Assembly (NCBI GenBank): GCA_030035585.1
Contig: CM057481.1
Span: forward strand, 10,723,628-10,787,627
From: Dugong dugon
Taxonomy: Eukaryota; Chordata; Mammalia; Sirenia; Dugongidae
Direction: 5' to 3'
DNA: 64,000 bases
This document shows positions 21,408 through 32,599 of the stretch, in pieces. A model generated the notes under the pieces. The model searched no databases. It had not been told where the DNA came from and worked only from the letters and a program-made list of their open reading frames with translations. A program made the position numbers and the translations under genes. How positions within the stretch are numbered: the stretch's first letter is position 1; each line of letters begins with the position of its first letter.

Positions 21408-22103
21408 CAGTTGGCGTCTTATTTTTTGCTGTTACTGAGTTTTGAGTCTTTCTTGGCTTTACACTTTTGATCACTTCCCTACCAAGTGATCTAGGGCTTT
21501 TCTGTGGAGATACAAGCCTTGTTTAAGTGTTTTCCTAATCATTTCTATTGGATCTCTCTCTCTCTTTTTCTTCCTTTTTTTTTAAATGGAGCTGTGTTAA
21601 CTTTTGAAAGGTAGTTTAGGGTCTTCTGTTATATTCAGAATAATCCAAACTTTTTCATTCCTTTTGCTTGTGCAAAACTGAGATGACTTTGAGGTCATAT
21701 ATTCATCATCAGTTCACAACGGCTTCCCTTTGGGGAAGAGTCAAGTTTACAGTGGATGTCATAGCAACCACGTTAAATCTTAGACTGCAGATCAAGGCCA
21801 TTTAGCGGAGAATAAAGTTCTTACCCATTTACAACTGTCTCATTTATGGTAGTTCACCAGCCTCAGTGCCTTTAGGGATTGTTCTTGAAAGGATCCAAAT
21901 GCTTACAATAAATGTAGCTGAAGAAAGCAAACCATTTAAAAGACTGTATGTTTATGGATCATTCTAGCAGCCAAATATTTAAAAAACACAGAATGGGATT
22001 CCTCTGGAAGTAGTGAGTTCCTCATCACTCGAGGGGGTGTTCAAACATAGATGAAGTGACTATGTGGAGATTTTTATGTAAAGATTTTAATATTATGTAA
22101 GTG
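21408..22103. other. unassigned non-coding sequence
   Basis: A short TC-rich tract lies at 21556-21595. No gene or named repeat recognised. Confidence 0.4.
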
Positions 22104-22114
22104 ATTGGGCTATA

Positions 22115-22269
22115 ATCATTGCTGTCAGGTCGATTCCGACTCATGGCGACCCTATAGGACAGAATAGAACTGCCCCATAGAGTTTCCAAGGAGCAGCTGG
22201 TGGATTCGAACTGCCAGCCTTATGGTTAGCAGCCAAACACTTAACCACTGTCCCACCAGGGCTCCACCA
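22115..22269 (-). mobile_element. AfroSINE, short form with internal deletion
   Basis: The full tail and head are present, but 'agagtttccaagga' joins directly to 'gcagctggtgg', the same deletion as at 9998-10164. Perfect 11-bp duplications ATTGGGCTATA occur at 22104-22114 and 22270-22280. Confidence 0.94.
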
Positions 22270-22280
22270 ATTGGGCTATA

Positions 22281-22835
22281 TGATCTTTAAAGTCTTTAAA
22301 AGCACACGTTGTGTTCATTTTTTTTTTACCCACTAGTTGCTCAAGTATGGTGTATTTAGGCACATATGATGTAATGGTTGGGGACATTATTCTTCATTAA
22401 CACTGGGTGGATTTAGGGTGATGAGTAGAAGGACTTGGGCTGTATTTTGCAGTCACAGAATGCCATATAGCTGACAAGGACCTTAGATGTTGTCAAGCCT
22501 TAGATGTTAGGTTTCAATTTGTGTGCCATCTCTGACTGCCTGGTACAGGCTGCCTAGATGTCTTTGTTGAGAAGGATTCTGATAACATACCTGAGCTTAT
22601 GGGAAAGAGTACTGAGATTGGTTAGTGATGTCTGCTAAGAGCATAGTTCTGGGGGTCGTGGCATGTGTGCACATATCTGCCATCCCTGCTGGTAGAATAT
22701 GTTCATTTTACATTTTTGGGAATGCAAGTCGGAGAGGTCAAGAGACTCGCTTAAAGAAGCAAGGCACATAATGACAGATAAAATTGACTCTTTAGTTGTC
22801 AGGTGTGATTTTATGCTTTATTGCTCTTACACTTC
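22281..22835. other. weak old-repeat signal, family uncertain
   Basis: 'acaaggaccttagatgttgt' and 'gaatgcaagtcggagaggtc' resemble an old LINE or MIR-like consensus, but not enough to name. No gene seen. Confidence 0.35.
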
Positions 22836-22837
22836 AT

Positions 22838-25012
22838 TCATTCATTCAGCCTGCTTTGTTGAGTGCCTCCTATGTGGCAGGCACTGTTCTAGATGCTGGG
22901 AATATAGTAGTGAACAAAACAAAGCTCTTGCTTACTTAGAACTTATATGCTAATGGAGCAGATAGGCAACAAACGGTAACAAAAAAGTAAAATATGTGGG
23001 ATGTGAGATAATGATAAGTGGTAAGAGAAGAAGAAAAGGGTTAGAGGGAAACAGTCTAGATCATGGAGGGCGTTGTTGTTTATTTTAAGGATTGGGTTTT
23101 GCTCTACTTGAAATTCCATTGGAGGTTTTTTTTTTCTGAACTGAAGAGCAATGGGATATTTTAAAAGGATCCCTCTGGCTTCTGTGTTGAGAACAAACCA
23201 TAGGAGGGCAGTGGTAAAGCAGGAAAACCAGAGGCAAGTGAGAGAGGCTGGTGACTTGGGCCAGGATGGGAGCAGTGGAGGTGGTGGGAAGTGGTCAGAT
23301 TCTGGATGTATTTTGACAACAAAACTGAATGGATTTGTCAATGGATTGGCTGTAGGATGGAAGAGAAAGAGAGGAATTGAGAATGAGTCTAAGTTTTGGA
23401 GCCTGAGCAACTGGTAGGATGGAGTTGCCATTTATTGATGGGAATGTGGAAAGCAGGTTTGGAGGGTAAAATTAGGGATTTGGTTGTGGGCATCTGAAGC
23501 TTGAGATGTCTACTGCACATCCAAGTGGAGATGACTAGACTGTTGGCTGTACAAGTCTGGAATTCAGAGGAGACAACCAGGCTAAAGATAGAAATTTGAG
23601 AGTCATCAGCAGAAAGACTGTCTCAGATCATCAAGAGGATGAGTATAGTTAGAGAGAGGAAGATGGCCAAGGACTGAGCCCTGGGATATTCCAACATTAA
23701 GAGGCTGAGTAGATGAGATGGAATGAAATGAGAGTGTGGCATCCTTGAAGTCAAGTGAAGAAAAGTGTTTCATAAAGGAGAGAGTGATCAATAGATCAGG
23801 TAATCTGAGAATAGGAAATTGGTCACTGGACTTATCAAGGTCACTGTTACTGGTTGAATTGTGTTCCCCACAAAGATATGTTTAAGTCCTAACTGCCGGT
23901 ACCTGTAAATATTACCTTATTTAGAAATAGGGCCTTTGCGGATGCAATTAGTTAAGATGAGGTTATTATGGTGGGCCCTAACTCTTTATGACTAGTGTCC
24001 TTGTAAGAAGGGGAGAAGAGACAAAGAAAGGCACAGGGGAAAGATGGCCATGTGAAGACAGTGGCCGAGATTGGAGTTTTGCTGCCATAAGCCAAGGAAT
24101 TCCTGGTGCTACCAGAAGCTGGAAGAGATAAGGAAGGAGCTTCCCCTAGATCCTTCAGACAGAGCTTGGCCCTGCTTACAGTCTGAATTCAAACCTCTAG
24201 CTTCCAGAACTGTGAGACGATAAATTTATGTTGCTTTAATTCACCCCGTTTGTTACAGAAGCCCAACGAAATAATACGGTCACCAGTGATCTCAATATTT
24301 ATAAGAGCTATTTGGGGAAATGGTAGGGGAAAAAAGCTTGATTCTAACTGGAGACCATAAACCTAGACAACTTTCTCAAGCAGTTTTGCTGTCAAAGGGA
24401 ATAGAAAGGAATGGGACAGTAGGTGGAAGAGAAAGTAGGGGTTAAGAGAAGGTGTTTCTGAGATGAGAGACATGACAATATAGTTATCTGCTGATTGGTA
24501 TGACTTGGTGGAGTGGGCACTGTTGGAGTACTGTCCTTGAGTAGGATATCTGGTATACAAGAGGAGGGGCTGCCATAGAGAGGCCAGTGGACAGGGCATC
24601 CACAGTTACAGGAAGGAAATCCAGGTGTCTGAGCACATACGCAAGACTGAGGGTTCGTGAGGTGCGAGCAGGTCAAGGCACTTCTTTTGTGTGGCTTCCA
24701 TTTTTCTGGGTGAAATGGAGAGGAAGACCACCAGTAGAAAGTGAGGATGGGCGAAGAGGTGCTAGAGCTTTGAAGGATAAGGTATGAAGTATTTGTCAAG
24801 GAGAGTGGAAAGGTTGATGGATTAAGTCAGGAAGAGGAACCACTCATGAGAATCTAAAGGTTCTTGGTCGTGAGGACCTAGGGTTCCAGAATGTATAGCA
24901 AAGGGAATTTGAGAGTTGAGGTGGAGGAGAGATGGGCTCAGAACAGAGGATATACTGAGCTGTGGGGAGATTTGAGTCCTGCAGAAGCCATCAGAGAGAT
25001 CATTTTGGTAAG
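22838..25012 (-). mobile_element. LINE L2 3' half with degraded reverse transcriptase, split by MLT1
   Basis: The left end is the L2 3' terminus ('tcattcattcattcagcctg', 'gcaggcactgttctagatgc'). Farther right the reverse strand encodes decayed L2 RT: around 23640-23710 the frame reads GISQGSVLGHLPLSNYTHPL, matching the L2 motif GVPQGSVLGPLLF. Frames at 22943-23431 and 24392-24799 are degraded remains from the same strand. The MLT1 at 23845-24278 interrupts it. No functional protein remains. Confidence 0.82.
23845..24278 (+). mobile_element. MLT1 solo LTR (ERVL-MaLR) with perfect 5-bp duplication
   Basis: It runs from 'tgttactggttgaattgtgt' to 'aacgaaataatacg' with 'aagtcctaactgccggtacc' and 'agaactgtgagacgataaat' between. 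GTCAC at 23840-23844 and 24279-24283 is identical, the 5-bp duplication expected of ERVL-type integration. Solo LTR, no coding. Confidence 0.9.
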
Positions 25013-26000
25013 TTTTTCTTTTTTCTCTCTTTTCTTTTCCTTTTATTTTCCCCCTTTTCATTTTTTCCCATTTGTTTTTCTTTGTTTTTAATGTTCTTGA
25101 CTTTATCTTTGAGATATTAAGAAGAATCTGCTACTCCTCTGCAACTGACCAGCACATTTTTATAGTAAATCAGTATAAATACAAAATCAGTATGAATACA
25201 AAGGCTCTTTTAAGGCTTTGTTGGAATGGGATGAAGCCATTAAACCTATCACACAATACTTTAAAAATATTAACAATGAGGTGGTTAGAGGAAACTCCTC
25301 ATTTTTCTTTTCCTTTAAAAAAAAGAAAAAATAAAATTCCCCAATGAGCAGCATTGGAATTATGGCTTGTTTCGAGTGTGAGAGTCTCGAGTTTTTCTCG
25401 GCACAGTCAAATTGAATGATGCAAAACTCGCAGTGCTTGAAAAGTGCTTCCTTGTTAATCAGTGGGGTTTAGTTAAACTTTTCTTATTTTCCCTGGTTTT
25501 CCTGGGGACTGATGGTTGAGAGACAGAATGAAGTCAAGGCACGTGGAATTGATTTTCTTTTCTTCTGTAGTTGTCCCAGTTTCTTGGTGGTTTCAGAGGG
25601 ATCATAGGTGAAAATTGGCCTAGTTTGATAGTCAATTATCATTTAAAATAATTTTGAATTGTTTAACAAGGCAGACTATAACTAATTTTCACATATTAAA
25701 ATGGGACAAAATAATTAGCTTCTGTTTCCCATGTGTTTAGTATTTCAGGAACAAATCTTCTAACTTGTGGCCCTTTGAACTTTAGCTCCAATTGTGAAGT
25801 TTACAATTTTAGTCACATCTCACCTTATATCAAAGGCGGTATGCTGAAAGCTTCATTTCCTTATAAAAACGTATCTGTGGCTTTTAATTGAAGTTGGTTG
25901 GACATTTGTATTAAGAACACAAGGACTTATTTTCTATAAGTATGTATTCAGGCTTTAAACATTTATTTGTTCATTTATACCATGCTGATTTCCTGAAAGG
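25013..26000. other. unassigned; pyrimidine-rich tract at 25015-25095
   Basis: A T/C-rich run of about 80 bp is followed by AT-rich sequence. No gene or named repeat recognised. Confidence 0.4.
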
Positions 26001-26004
26001 TGAT

Positions 26005-26543
26005 TGTCTTAGTCTGGGTTCTCTAGAGAAGCAAAACCAGTAAAGTGTATAAATATATATATATAGAGATTTATATTAAGGAAATGGCTCACATGGTTGT
26101 AGAGGTTGGAATGTCTCAAGTCCATGGATCAGGCTTGAGCTTTCTCCTGATTCATGTATCCTCAGGGGCTGGTGAACCCAAGATTGGCAAGTCAAACAGC
26201 AGGGCTCTGGCTCACAGACTGCGAAGACCAATGAATCCCAAGATCAGCAGGCAAGATGGCAAGTAAGCTGCTAGCTCAAGTCCCAGGAACTGGAGGTCAG
26301 ATGAACAGGAGCCAGTTGCAGGATCCAGTGCAAGCAAAAGCCCATGAGACTTGTCAGAAAGTCCACTTATACTGAATTCAGGCCACACCCACAAGGAAAC
26401 GCCCTTTCAAATGATTGCCTACCTACAGCAGATCCCATCATGGAGGTGATCACATCCTTCTATGGTTGCCAAACTACGTCATAACTGCCAAACCACTGAG
26501 AGTCATGGCCCAGCCACGTTGACACACAACCTGAACAGTCACT
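26005..26543 (-). mobile_element. solo LTR, MaLR-like (same family as 11709-12270)
   Basis: Reverse copy starting 'tgtcttagtctgggttctct' and ending 'gttgacacacaacctgaaca'. The 5-bp flanks gtgat (26000-26004) and ctgat (26544-26548) match at 4 of 5. An AT-rich tract near 26050-26065 is internal. Confidence 0.7.
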
Positions 26544-26719
26544 CTGATTCACCATAAACACATGGGTGCTAATAGAGCTAAGAGTGCAAGGCGTAAAGGG
26601 AAAGTTAAAGGTGACTGTGGCTAGAGAACATCTCAGTGAGGAGCCCTGCAGCTAGTTTCCTATTTCTTTCTGGTATCGTTGAGGGGAGAAGGGAACTTGC
26701 ATTTACCAGCAGTAAAAAA

Positions 26720-27180
26720 AATGCTTTAGAATCAGACAAACCTGGATTCCCATCCCAGCACTTTCAGTTGTTAGTGATGGGACCTCGGGTCAGCTGCCCA
26801 TCAAACCCTCGGTTTCCTCATCTGTACAGCGAGGCAGTTAGAGTGTCCTCTTGTAGGACTGCTGTGAGTAAGCTAGAAAATGGACGTGAAGCACTTAGCG
26901 CGGTGATTCTCAGTGGGGGACGATTTTGCATCCTAGGGAATGTTTAGCAATGTCTTTTTTTTTTTATTGTCACACCTGGTAGGGGTGAGGGACTGCTACT
27001 GGCATTCTGTGGGTAGAGTCCAGAGATGCTGCTAAACCTCCTACAATGCGCAGGACAGCCCCACACAACAAAGAATTATTCAGTCCAAAATATCAGTGGT
27101 GCTGAGATTGAGAAACCTCGACTTAGCATAACGCCTGGCTCAGAGCAAAGGCTTCCAAAATGTTAATTCTTATTGTCATC
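26720..27180 (+). mobile_element. MIR SINE, split by MER5A
   Basis: The left part has 'aatcagacaaacctggattc', 'tcggtttcctcatctgtaca' and 'gacgtgaagcacttagcg'. The right part resumes 'acttagcataacgcctggct' and reaches the 'ttattattaatt' end. The MER5A at 26901-27120 interrupts it. Confidence 0.85.
26901..27120 (+). mobile_element. MER5A hAT-Charlie DNA transposon
   Basis: It starts 'cggtgattctcagtggggg', has 'gctgctaaacctcctacaat' and 'aggacagccccacacaac', and ends 'tgagattgagaaacctcg'. The 8-bp duplications acttagcg (26893-26900) and acttagca (27121-27128) match at 7 of 8. The single mismatch lies at a CpG-like site. Confidence 0.92.
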
Positions 27181-27440
27181 ATTATTATTAATTGTTGGCA
27201 CGGAACCTTTCAGCTAGTTGCCAATTATTTTTTTCCCCTTGAACGTGTTTCTCACCTCCTTCTCTTCCTTACCTTGTAGGTGAAATTCTCTGTACCTGAA
27301 GAGTGCGTTTCTGTCCCAGCCTTTTCAGATACTTCCCTGAATCTCCTGTGATCTGCACACTCACAGCAGGATATTGTTTTCTCCGCCATCTGTCTCCTTC
27401 TGCCTTGCCTTTACTCTCTACTGTAGAGAAATTATGTGTT
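27181..27440. other. unassigned non-coding sequence
   Basis: Nothing recognised. Confidence 0.4.
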
Positions 27441-27452
27441 AGGAAGTCAGAC

Positions 27453-27655
27453 TGTTGTTGTTAGATGCTGTCCAGTCGATTCCAACTCAGAGCAACCCCA
27501 TGTGACAGAGTAGAACTGCCCCAGAGGGCTTTCTAGGCTGTAATCTTTATGGGAGCAGATCACCAGGTCTTTCTCCCACAGAACCATGGGGTGGGTTTGA
27601 ATTGCCAACTTTTGGTTAGCAGCCAAGTGCTTAACCATTGCACCACTAGGGCTCC
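27453..27655 (-). mobile_element. AfroSINE, full length
   Basis: It runs from 'gttgttgttagatgctgtcc' through 'cacaggtctttctcccac'-type middle sequence to 'ccactagggctcc'. Short flanking similarity gaagtca (27443-27449 and 27658-27664) may be the target duplication. Confidence 0.9.
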
Positions 27656-27659
27656 TTGA

Positions 27660-27890
27660 AGTCACTGCTTAGGTTAAAATCCAAGCACCCTACCTATTGA
27701 AAGTATGACCTTAGGCAAGTTGGGGAACTTTTCCGTGCCTCCATTTTCTCATCCGTAAAATAGGCATTGGAGTTTTGTCTTCTCATTGGGTTGTCGTGAA
27801 GATTAAATGAAATGAGCCATGTAAAGCTCTTGGTTCAGTGCCTGGCACAAAGAATATGCTCAGTCTATGTTATTTCATGAATGACTAGAA
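27660..27890 (+). mobile_element. MIR SINE, near full length
   Basis: 'gtatgaccttaggcaagttg', 'ccattttctcatccgtaaaa', 'gtgaagattaaatgaaatga' and 'gtgcctggcacaaagaatat' are all in MIR order. Confidence 0.88.
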
Positions 27891-28030
27891 GCTGCACCAG
27901 GTTGTTTTACTTTTTTATCCCTATGTGGTTAGCTTTGGTTAAAATTCCTGAGAGATGAGCTATCTTGATAAGTTCTTCAACAGCAGGAAAATGTTGTTAC
28001 TGGGTCGTCAGGTGGGAGAAGTGCATTCTC

Positions 28031-28330
28031 CCTGCGCTGCCCAGTACGGTAGCCACGAGCCTCACATGGCTACTGAACATTTGAAATGTGGGCCATCCAA
28101 ATTGAGATGTGCTATATGACATACACATCAGGTTTAAAAGACTGAAAAAAAAAAAAAGAATGTAAAATATGGTGATGATTACATGTTGAAATGCTGTTAT
28201 TTTGGCTATATTGGGTTAAATGAAATATATTATTAAAATTGATTTCACCTGTTTGTTTCTACTTTTTAAGTGACTACTTGAAAATGTAAAATTATGTATG
28301 GGGCTCACGTTAAGTTGGACAGCTCAGGGC
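28031..28330 (-). mobile_element. hAT-Charlie element (MER33/MER58 type)
   Basis: The ends 'ctgcgctgcccagta' and 'agttggacagctcaggg' form a terminal inverted repeat. Inside are 'gagatgtgctatatgacata', an A run, 'ggctatattgggttaaatga' and 'gatttcacctgtttgtttct'. The family assignment is from memory and no target duplication was found. Confidence 0.7.
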
Positions 28331-29240
28331 TATGCTAAAAGGCGAGGCTTCTCAAATGGAGGAGTGTCTGCCAGAATCCAAGCGCCCCTGTTGCAGTGGA
28401 CCTGTCCCCTCCCTGTTTCTGGCACGCTGGAATGTAGTCACGACAAAGCAGGATTGGAGCCTGCCTCTGAGCCTGATTCATCTGGCTTATTTGGTGACGT
28501 TCTAACACTGGGGACATGTGGATGACTTTGAGCTCTCTTTGGAACTTGGAATCATATGGAGGAAACAAAAATGTGAGATGTGCGTATACACACACACACA
28601 CACACACACCCTCACACACACTCTCACACATCTCCTTCTGCGTAATTGACCACATTTGGGGGTAGTCTTGTTTTGTAGGTTGAATGCCCCAATGCATTTT
28701 AAAGATAGAGCCGATCTTACAGCAGGATCCAAAGAGTCTCGTGGTTATTTTTAAATACAATATGTTTTCCCATTTGATAACTTTTTTGGTGCCTAATGTG
28801 TGAAGTGATTAACTATTTAAAGATAAAAATCAATTGTGACTATATGCATAATATTGCTCTGCAGGTGTTGATCTCTTAATTTATGTTTGAAAGTTCCCAC
28901 ATGGTGATTCAGAATTCAGTTGTCAGGCTGACAAACTGACAAGTGAAATGATTATTATAAATAAGCCTTTGAATTTGGAAAGTTATGGCAGCAATCTCGA
29001 GATTACAAAATTGTAAAAGTAAACTACATAGGGCCGAAAAGATCTGGTTTCTGGTCATATCCACTATTTATTTCTGCATTACAGACATTTTGGAAAATGC
29101 AAACAAGCTTATCAAAGAAGATAAAAAGGATCATACTTTCCCATCTTGTGATCATCATGGTTTATGTTTTGATGCATTTCTTCCTGGTCTTTTTTTCTGT
29201 GTGTGGTTTCTATCCCAGAAGTGGGATCATATTTTACTGT
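28331..29240. other. unassigned, containing a CA microsatellite
   Basis: (CA)n at 28588-28635, interrupted by ct dinucleotides. The rest is unrecognised, and the overlapping frames are low-complexity artefacts of the microsatellite. Confidence 0.5.
28588..28635. repeat. (CA)n microsatellite
   Basis: About eleven uninterrupted CA units, followed by CTCACACACACTCTCACACA-type interrupted units. Confidence 0.9.
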
Positions 29241-29244
29241 CTTG

Positions 29245-29400
29245 GAAAGTACATATTAAATTCTGACCATGTGACAGGCACTGTACTAGATACTGAGAAT
29301 ACAGCAGTGACTGAGAGATATTGGCCAGCTATGCTGACGTGAGAAACTGGCTGGTAGACATGTTGAGGGCTTTGATGGGGGAGGTACAGGGTGCTTCGGG
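29245..29400 (-). mobile_element. LINE L2 3' end
   Basis: 'ccatgtgacaggcactgtac' and 'agatactgagaatacagcag' are the antisense L2 3' terminus. Confidence 0.7.
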
Positions 29401-29434
29401 GACATTGAAGAACCATGATAAACATATGTGCATC

Positions 29435-29735
29435 GTGTTGTTATTAGCTGTCATCGAGTCGGCCCCCAACTCATGGCAACCCCATGCACAACAGAATTGG
29501 ACCCTTGTAATACACAGGGTTTTCAGTGGCTGATTTTCGGAAGTCAATGGGCAGGCCTTTCTTCCTAGTCTGTCTTAGTCTGGAAGCTCTGCTGAAATCT
29601 GTTCAGCATCACAGCAACATGCAAGCCTCCACTGACAGATGGGTGATGGCTTTGTATGAGGTGCATTGGCTGGGAATCAAACCTAGCTCTCCTGCATGGA
29701 ATGCACGGATTCTACCACTGAACCAAATTAGGGAG
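29435..29735 (-). mobile_element. tRNA-Gly-headed SINE with RTE-type tail
   Basis: The tail end at left has 'tagctgtcatcgagtcgg' and 'accctTGTAATACACAGGG'-like sequence. The body has 'ggaagctctgctgaaatctg'. The right end (about 29665-29733) is a reversed tRNA-like head ('gggaatcaaacctagctctc', 'attctaccactgaacca'). Same family as 13540-13887. Confidence 0.78.
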
Positions 29736-29918
29736 AACCCAACTGATCTGGCACCTCTTGAATGATATTTTAGAAGCAGCCTTCTGGTTTGTTGTGACTT
29801 CTTTATTTACTGCACTTTTCTACCAGCTCTTATAGTTCTACTAAAAATCTCCCCTACTTTGCCCTGCTCCTGTATCTAGCCATTGCCAACAGAGGGGCTT
29901 TCTTCTCTTGCCTCATTT

Positions 29919-30800
29919 TTTTTTTTTTTAATTTTATTGTTGTACTTTAAGTGAAAGTTTACAATTCAAGTTAGTCTCTCATACAAAAATTTATACATAC
30001 ATTGTTCTGTGACCCTAAATTGCTCTCCTTATACTGTGACAGCACGTTGCTTCTTTCCACCTGATTTCCCATGTCCATTCCACCAGCTCCTGACCCTCTC
30101 TGCCTTCTCATCTCACCTCCAGACAGGAGCTACCCATTTAGTCTCACGTATCTACTTGAGCTAAGAAGCACACTCTTCACAAGAATCATTTTATGTCCCA
30201 TAGTCCAGTCTAATCTTTGACTGAAGAGTTGGCCTTGGGAATGGTTTTTGTTCTGGGTTGACAGAGAGTCCGGGGGCCATCCTCTCTGGGGTTCCTCCAG
30301 CCTCAGTCAGATGATTAAGTCTGGTCTTTTCACTAGAATTTGAGTTCTGTACCCTACTTTTTCCTGCTCCAGCAGGGACTCTCTGTGGTGTTCCCCTTCA
30401 GGGCGGTCATTGGTGGTAGCTGGACACCATCTAGTTCTTCTGGTCTCAGGCTGATGGAGTCTGTGGTTTATGTGGCCCCTTTTGTCTCTTGGGCTAATGC
30501 TTTCCTTGTGACTTTGGTGTTCTTCATTCTCCTTTACTCCAGGTGGTTGGGACCAATTGATGCATCTTAGATGGCTGCTCACTAGCTTTTAAGACCTCAG
30601 ATGCCACTCACCAAAGTAGGATGCAAAACATTTTCTTAATGAAGTTTGTTATGCCAGTTGACCTAGATGTCCCCTGAAAGCATGGTCCCCAGACCCCCAC
30701 CACTGCTGCTTTGTCCCTCGAAGTGTTTGGCTGTAATCAGAAAACTTCTTAGCTTTGGTTTAGTGCAGAATTTGAAAGCATACAACACCGTGCAGCTAGA
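29919..30800 (-). mobile_element. L1 3' UTR (family A)
   Basis: It begins with a T run, then 'gttgtactttaagtgaaagt', 'actgtgacagcacgttgc', 'ggtggtagctggacaccatc' and 'tagatggctgctcactagct'. This is the reverse complement of the L1 3' UTR at 33.2-34.3 kb. The right boundary is uncertain, and similarity may run on to about 30900. Confidence 0.82.
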
Positions 30801-31390
30801 GAACTCTTCACTTTGTTTCCCTGGGGGCAACTCCCAAAAGCATTGGATGTGTGTGCCTCTCAGTTTGGATATCTTGCTGAAGCCCCACAGACCTGTCCAA
30901 GTTCCTTCCTAGGGCAGGGGCTGGCACGTGCCACAAGAAACACAAGGACCAGGTGCCACAAGCTTCCTGGCTTTCTCAAGCTGTGACATACACAGAAAAT
31001 CATAATGTTTGTGTGGCATTCTGGGATGAAAAGACGAGGCTGTCCATCGCTGGAGATGACTGTCTGGGGTGGTGGCGTGGGGTGGATGCCTTCTCAGCAC
31101 ACCTGGATCCTGTTTATGGCAGTGCCCTGGCACGTGGTTGGGAAACTCCATTTCTGGGTGGAGCCTGGATGTATCAGTGGGATGTTGGGCTGTCCAAGGA
31201 AGCCAGGTTTGCCTACCTGGGAAAGGAGTATTTGTAGGTGATAGCAATTTCACCTGTGCCGTAATGAGGGGAGATGAGAGAATGTGTAACCTCACCAAAG
31301 AATGACCCTCCTTTATGTGACCTCTGGGATTTCTAGTGCCTTGAGCATGGCCCTGCTGTTTTTACATGTGTGTGTATATATGTGCATGCA
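30801..31390. other. unassigned non-coding sequence
   Basis: Overlapping frames occur on both strands, but none shows a recognisable domain. No named repeat. Confidence 0.4.
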
Positions 31391-31393
31391 AAA

Positions 31394-31596
31394 GAAGCCC
31401 TGGTGGCGCGGTGGTTCAGTGCTCAACTTCCGACCAAAAGGTCAGTGGTTTGAACCCACCAGCCGCTCCATGGGACAAAGATGTGGCAGTCTGCTTCTGT
31501 AAAGATTCACAGCCTTGGAAACCCTATGGGACAGTTCTACCCTGTCGTATAGGGTCGCTATGAGTCAGAATCGACTTGATGGCAATGGGTTTGGTT
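31394..31596 (+). mobile_element. AfroSINE, full length
   Basis: It starts 'gaagccctggtggcgcgg', has 'aaagatgtggcagtctgctt' and ends in 'tcagaatcgacttgatggca'. It lies between two TG-rich patches, which hide any target duplication. Confidence 0.93.
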
Positions 31597-31689
31597 GTGT
31601 GTGTGTGTGCACGCGCATGCGTAGTTGTGTATAGTGTGGAAAGAAATGAAGATCACCCAAATGAGAATAGAAAGCTATTTATTCAGCCA

Positions 31690-32072
31690 CTGTCCATCCG
31701 TCAGTTTGTCATACTGTGATGGCTTGAATGTTGCTATGATGCTGGAAGCACTGCCTGCATTTCAAATACTGGCAGGATCACCCATGATGGACAGGTTTCA
31801 GTGGAACTTCCAGACTAACATAGACTAGGAAGAAGGGTTTGGGGATCCACTTCCGAAAATTAGCCAATGGTGGATCACAACAGAATACTGTCCAATATCG
31901 TGCTGGAAGGTGAGCCTTCTAGATTGGAAGGTACTCAGATTACACAGGGCCACAACAATGGACCCAAGCATACCAAGGATCATAAAGATGGAATGGGACC
32001 AGGCAGTCTTTTGTTCTGTTGCACACAGGGTCACCATGAGTTGGAGCTGACAGCTAATGATGACAACGATAA
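31690..32072 (+). mobile_element. RTE LINE 3' tail (or RTE-tailed SINE without head)
   Basis: 'gtcatactgtgatggcttga', 'aggaagaagggtttggggat', 'caatggtggatcacaacaga' and 'tgcacacagggtcaccatga' match the RTE 3' region. It ends in an A/C-rich tail at 32058-32072. Confidence 0.75.
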
Positions 32073-32475
32073 CATTTATTCAGAGTTTTCCCTAGCAAGG
32101 GAGGCAGCCACCATCACTTGAATTTGACTAAGACTCAAAAGCAGGCATGGGAATGGGAAAGCTTTACAGGGAAAAAAAAGGAAAGGCTTTAGGTGTGCTC
32201 TGATTGGAGGCTGTTGGTTGGAGGAAGCTGGAAGTGGGCTAACTGGAAGCGGATGTGTCTTATGTGATTGATTTGGGGAGAATATTTGGTTGGTCCTGAG
32301 TTGGAAGTGGGGGTAAAAAAAATGGGAAGTCGGTGGTCTTTGGTCAAGTCCTGACTGTTTTTGGCAGATTGCTGCAGAGGTTGTGGGTTGGCTTCTTGGG
32401 CTGGTTGTTGCATAGGTTGAGAGCCATAGTTCTACTAGTATCTGGCCATAGTTCATACGTAGTCTGGCCATGTCC
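32073..32475 (-). mobile_element. candidate retroviral LTR
   Basis: On the reverse strand a CAAT-like motif (ccaatcagagcac) is followed downstream by 'tgtaaagctttcccattccc' and an AATAAA signal ending at about 32074. The antisense 131-codon frame has no retroviral domain. The order of motifs suggests U3-R, but boundaries and duplications are not visible. Confidence 0.35.
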
Positions 32476-32599
32476 TTTTGTAGATTCAGTCTCTCGGTAA
32501 ATATGAACTATAATTCATATCCTAGGAGGTTTCCACCTACTATAGACTGACCCTAAATGAACAAGAGCTAGTCTTTGCCTTTGACAACTTTATCCCGTT

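Noticed and set aside
22943-23431. 162-codon reverse ORF as a cellular gene
   Set aside because: It lies in the antisense L2 and belongs to decayed L2 ORF2 and 3' sequence.
28502-28760. Cysteine/valine-rich protein from the CA-repeat region
   Set aside because: The VCVCVCV pattern is simply a translated CA microsatellite.
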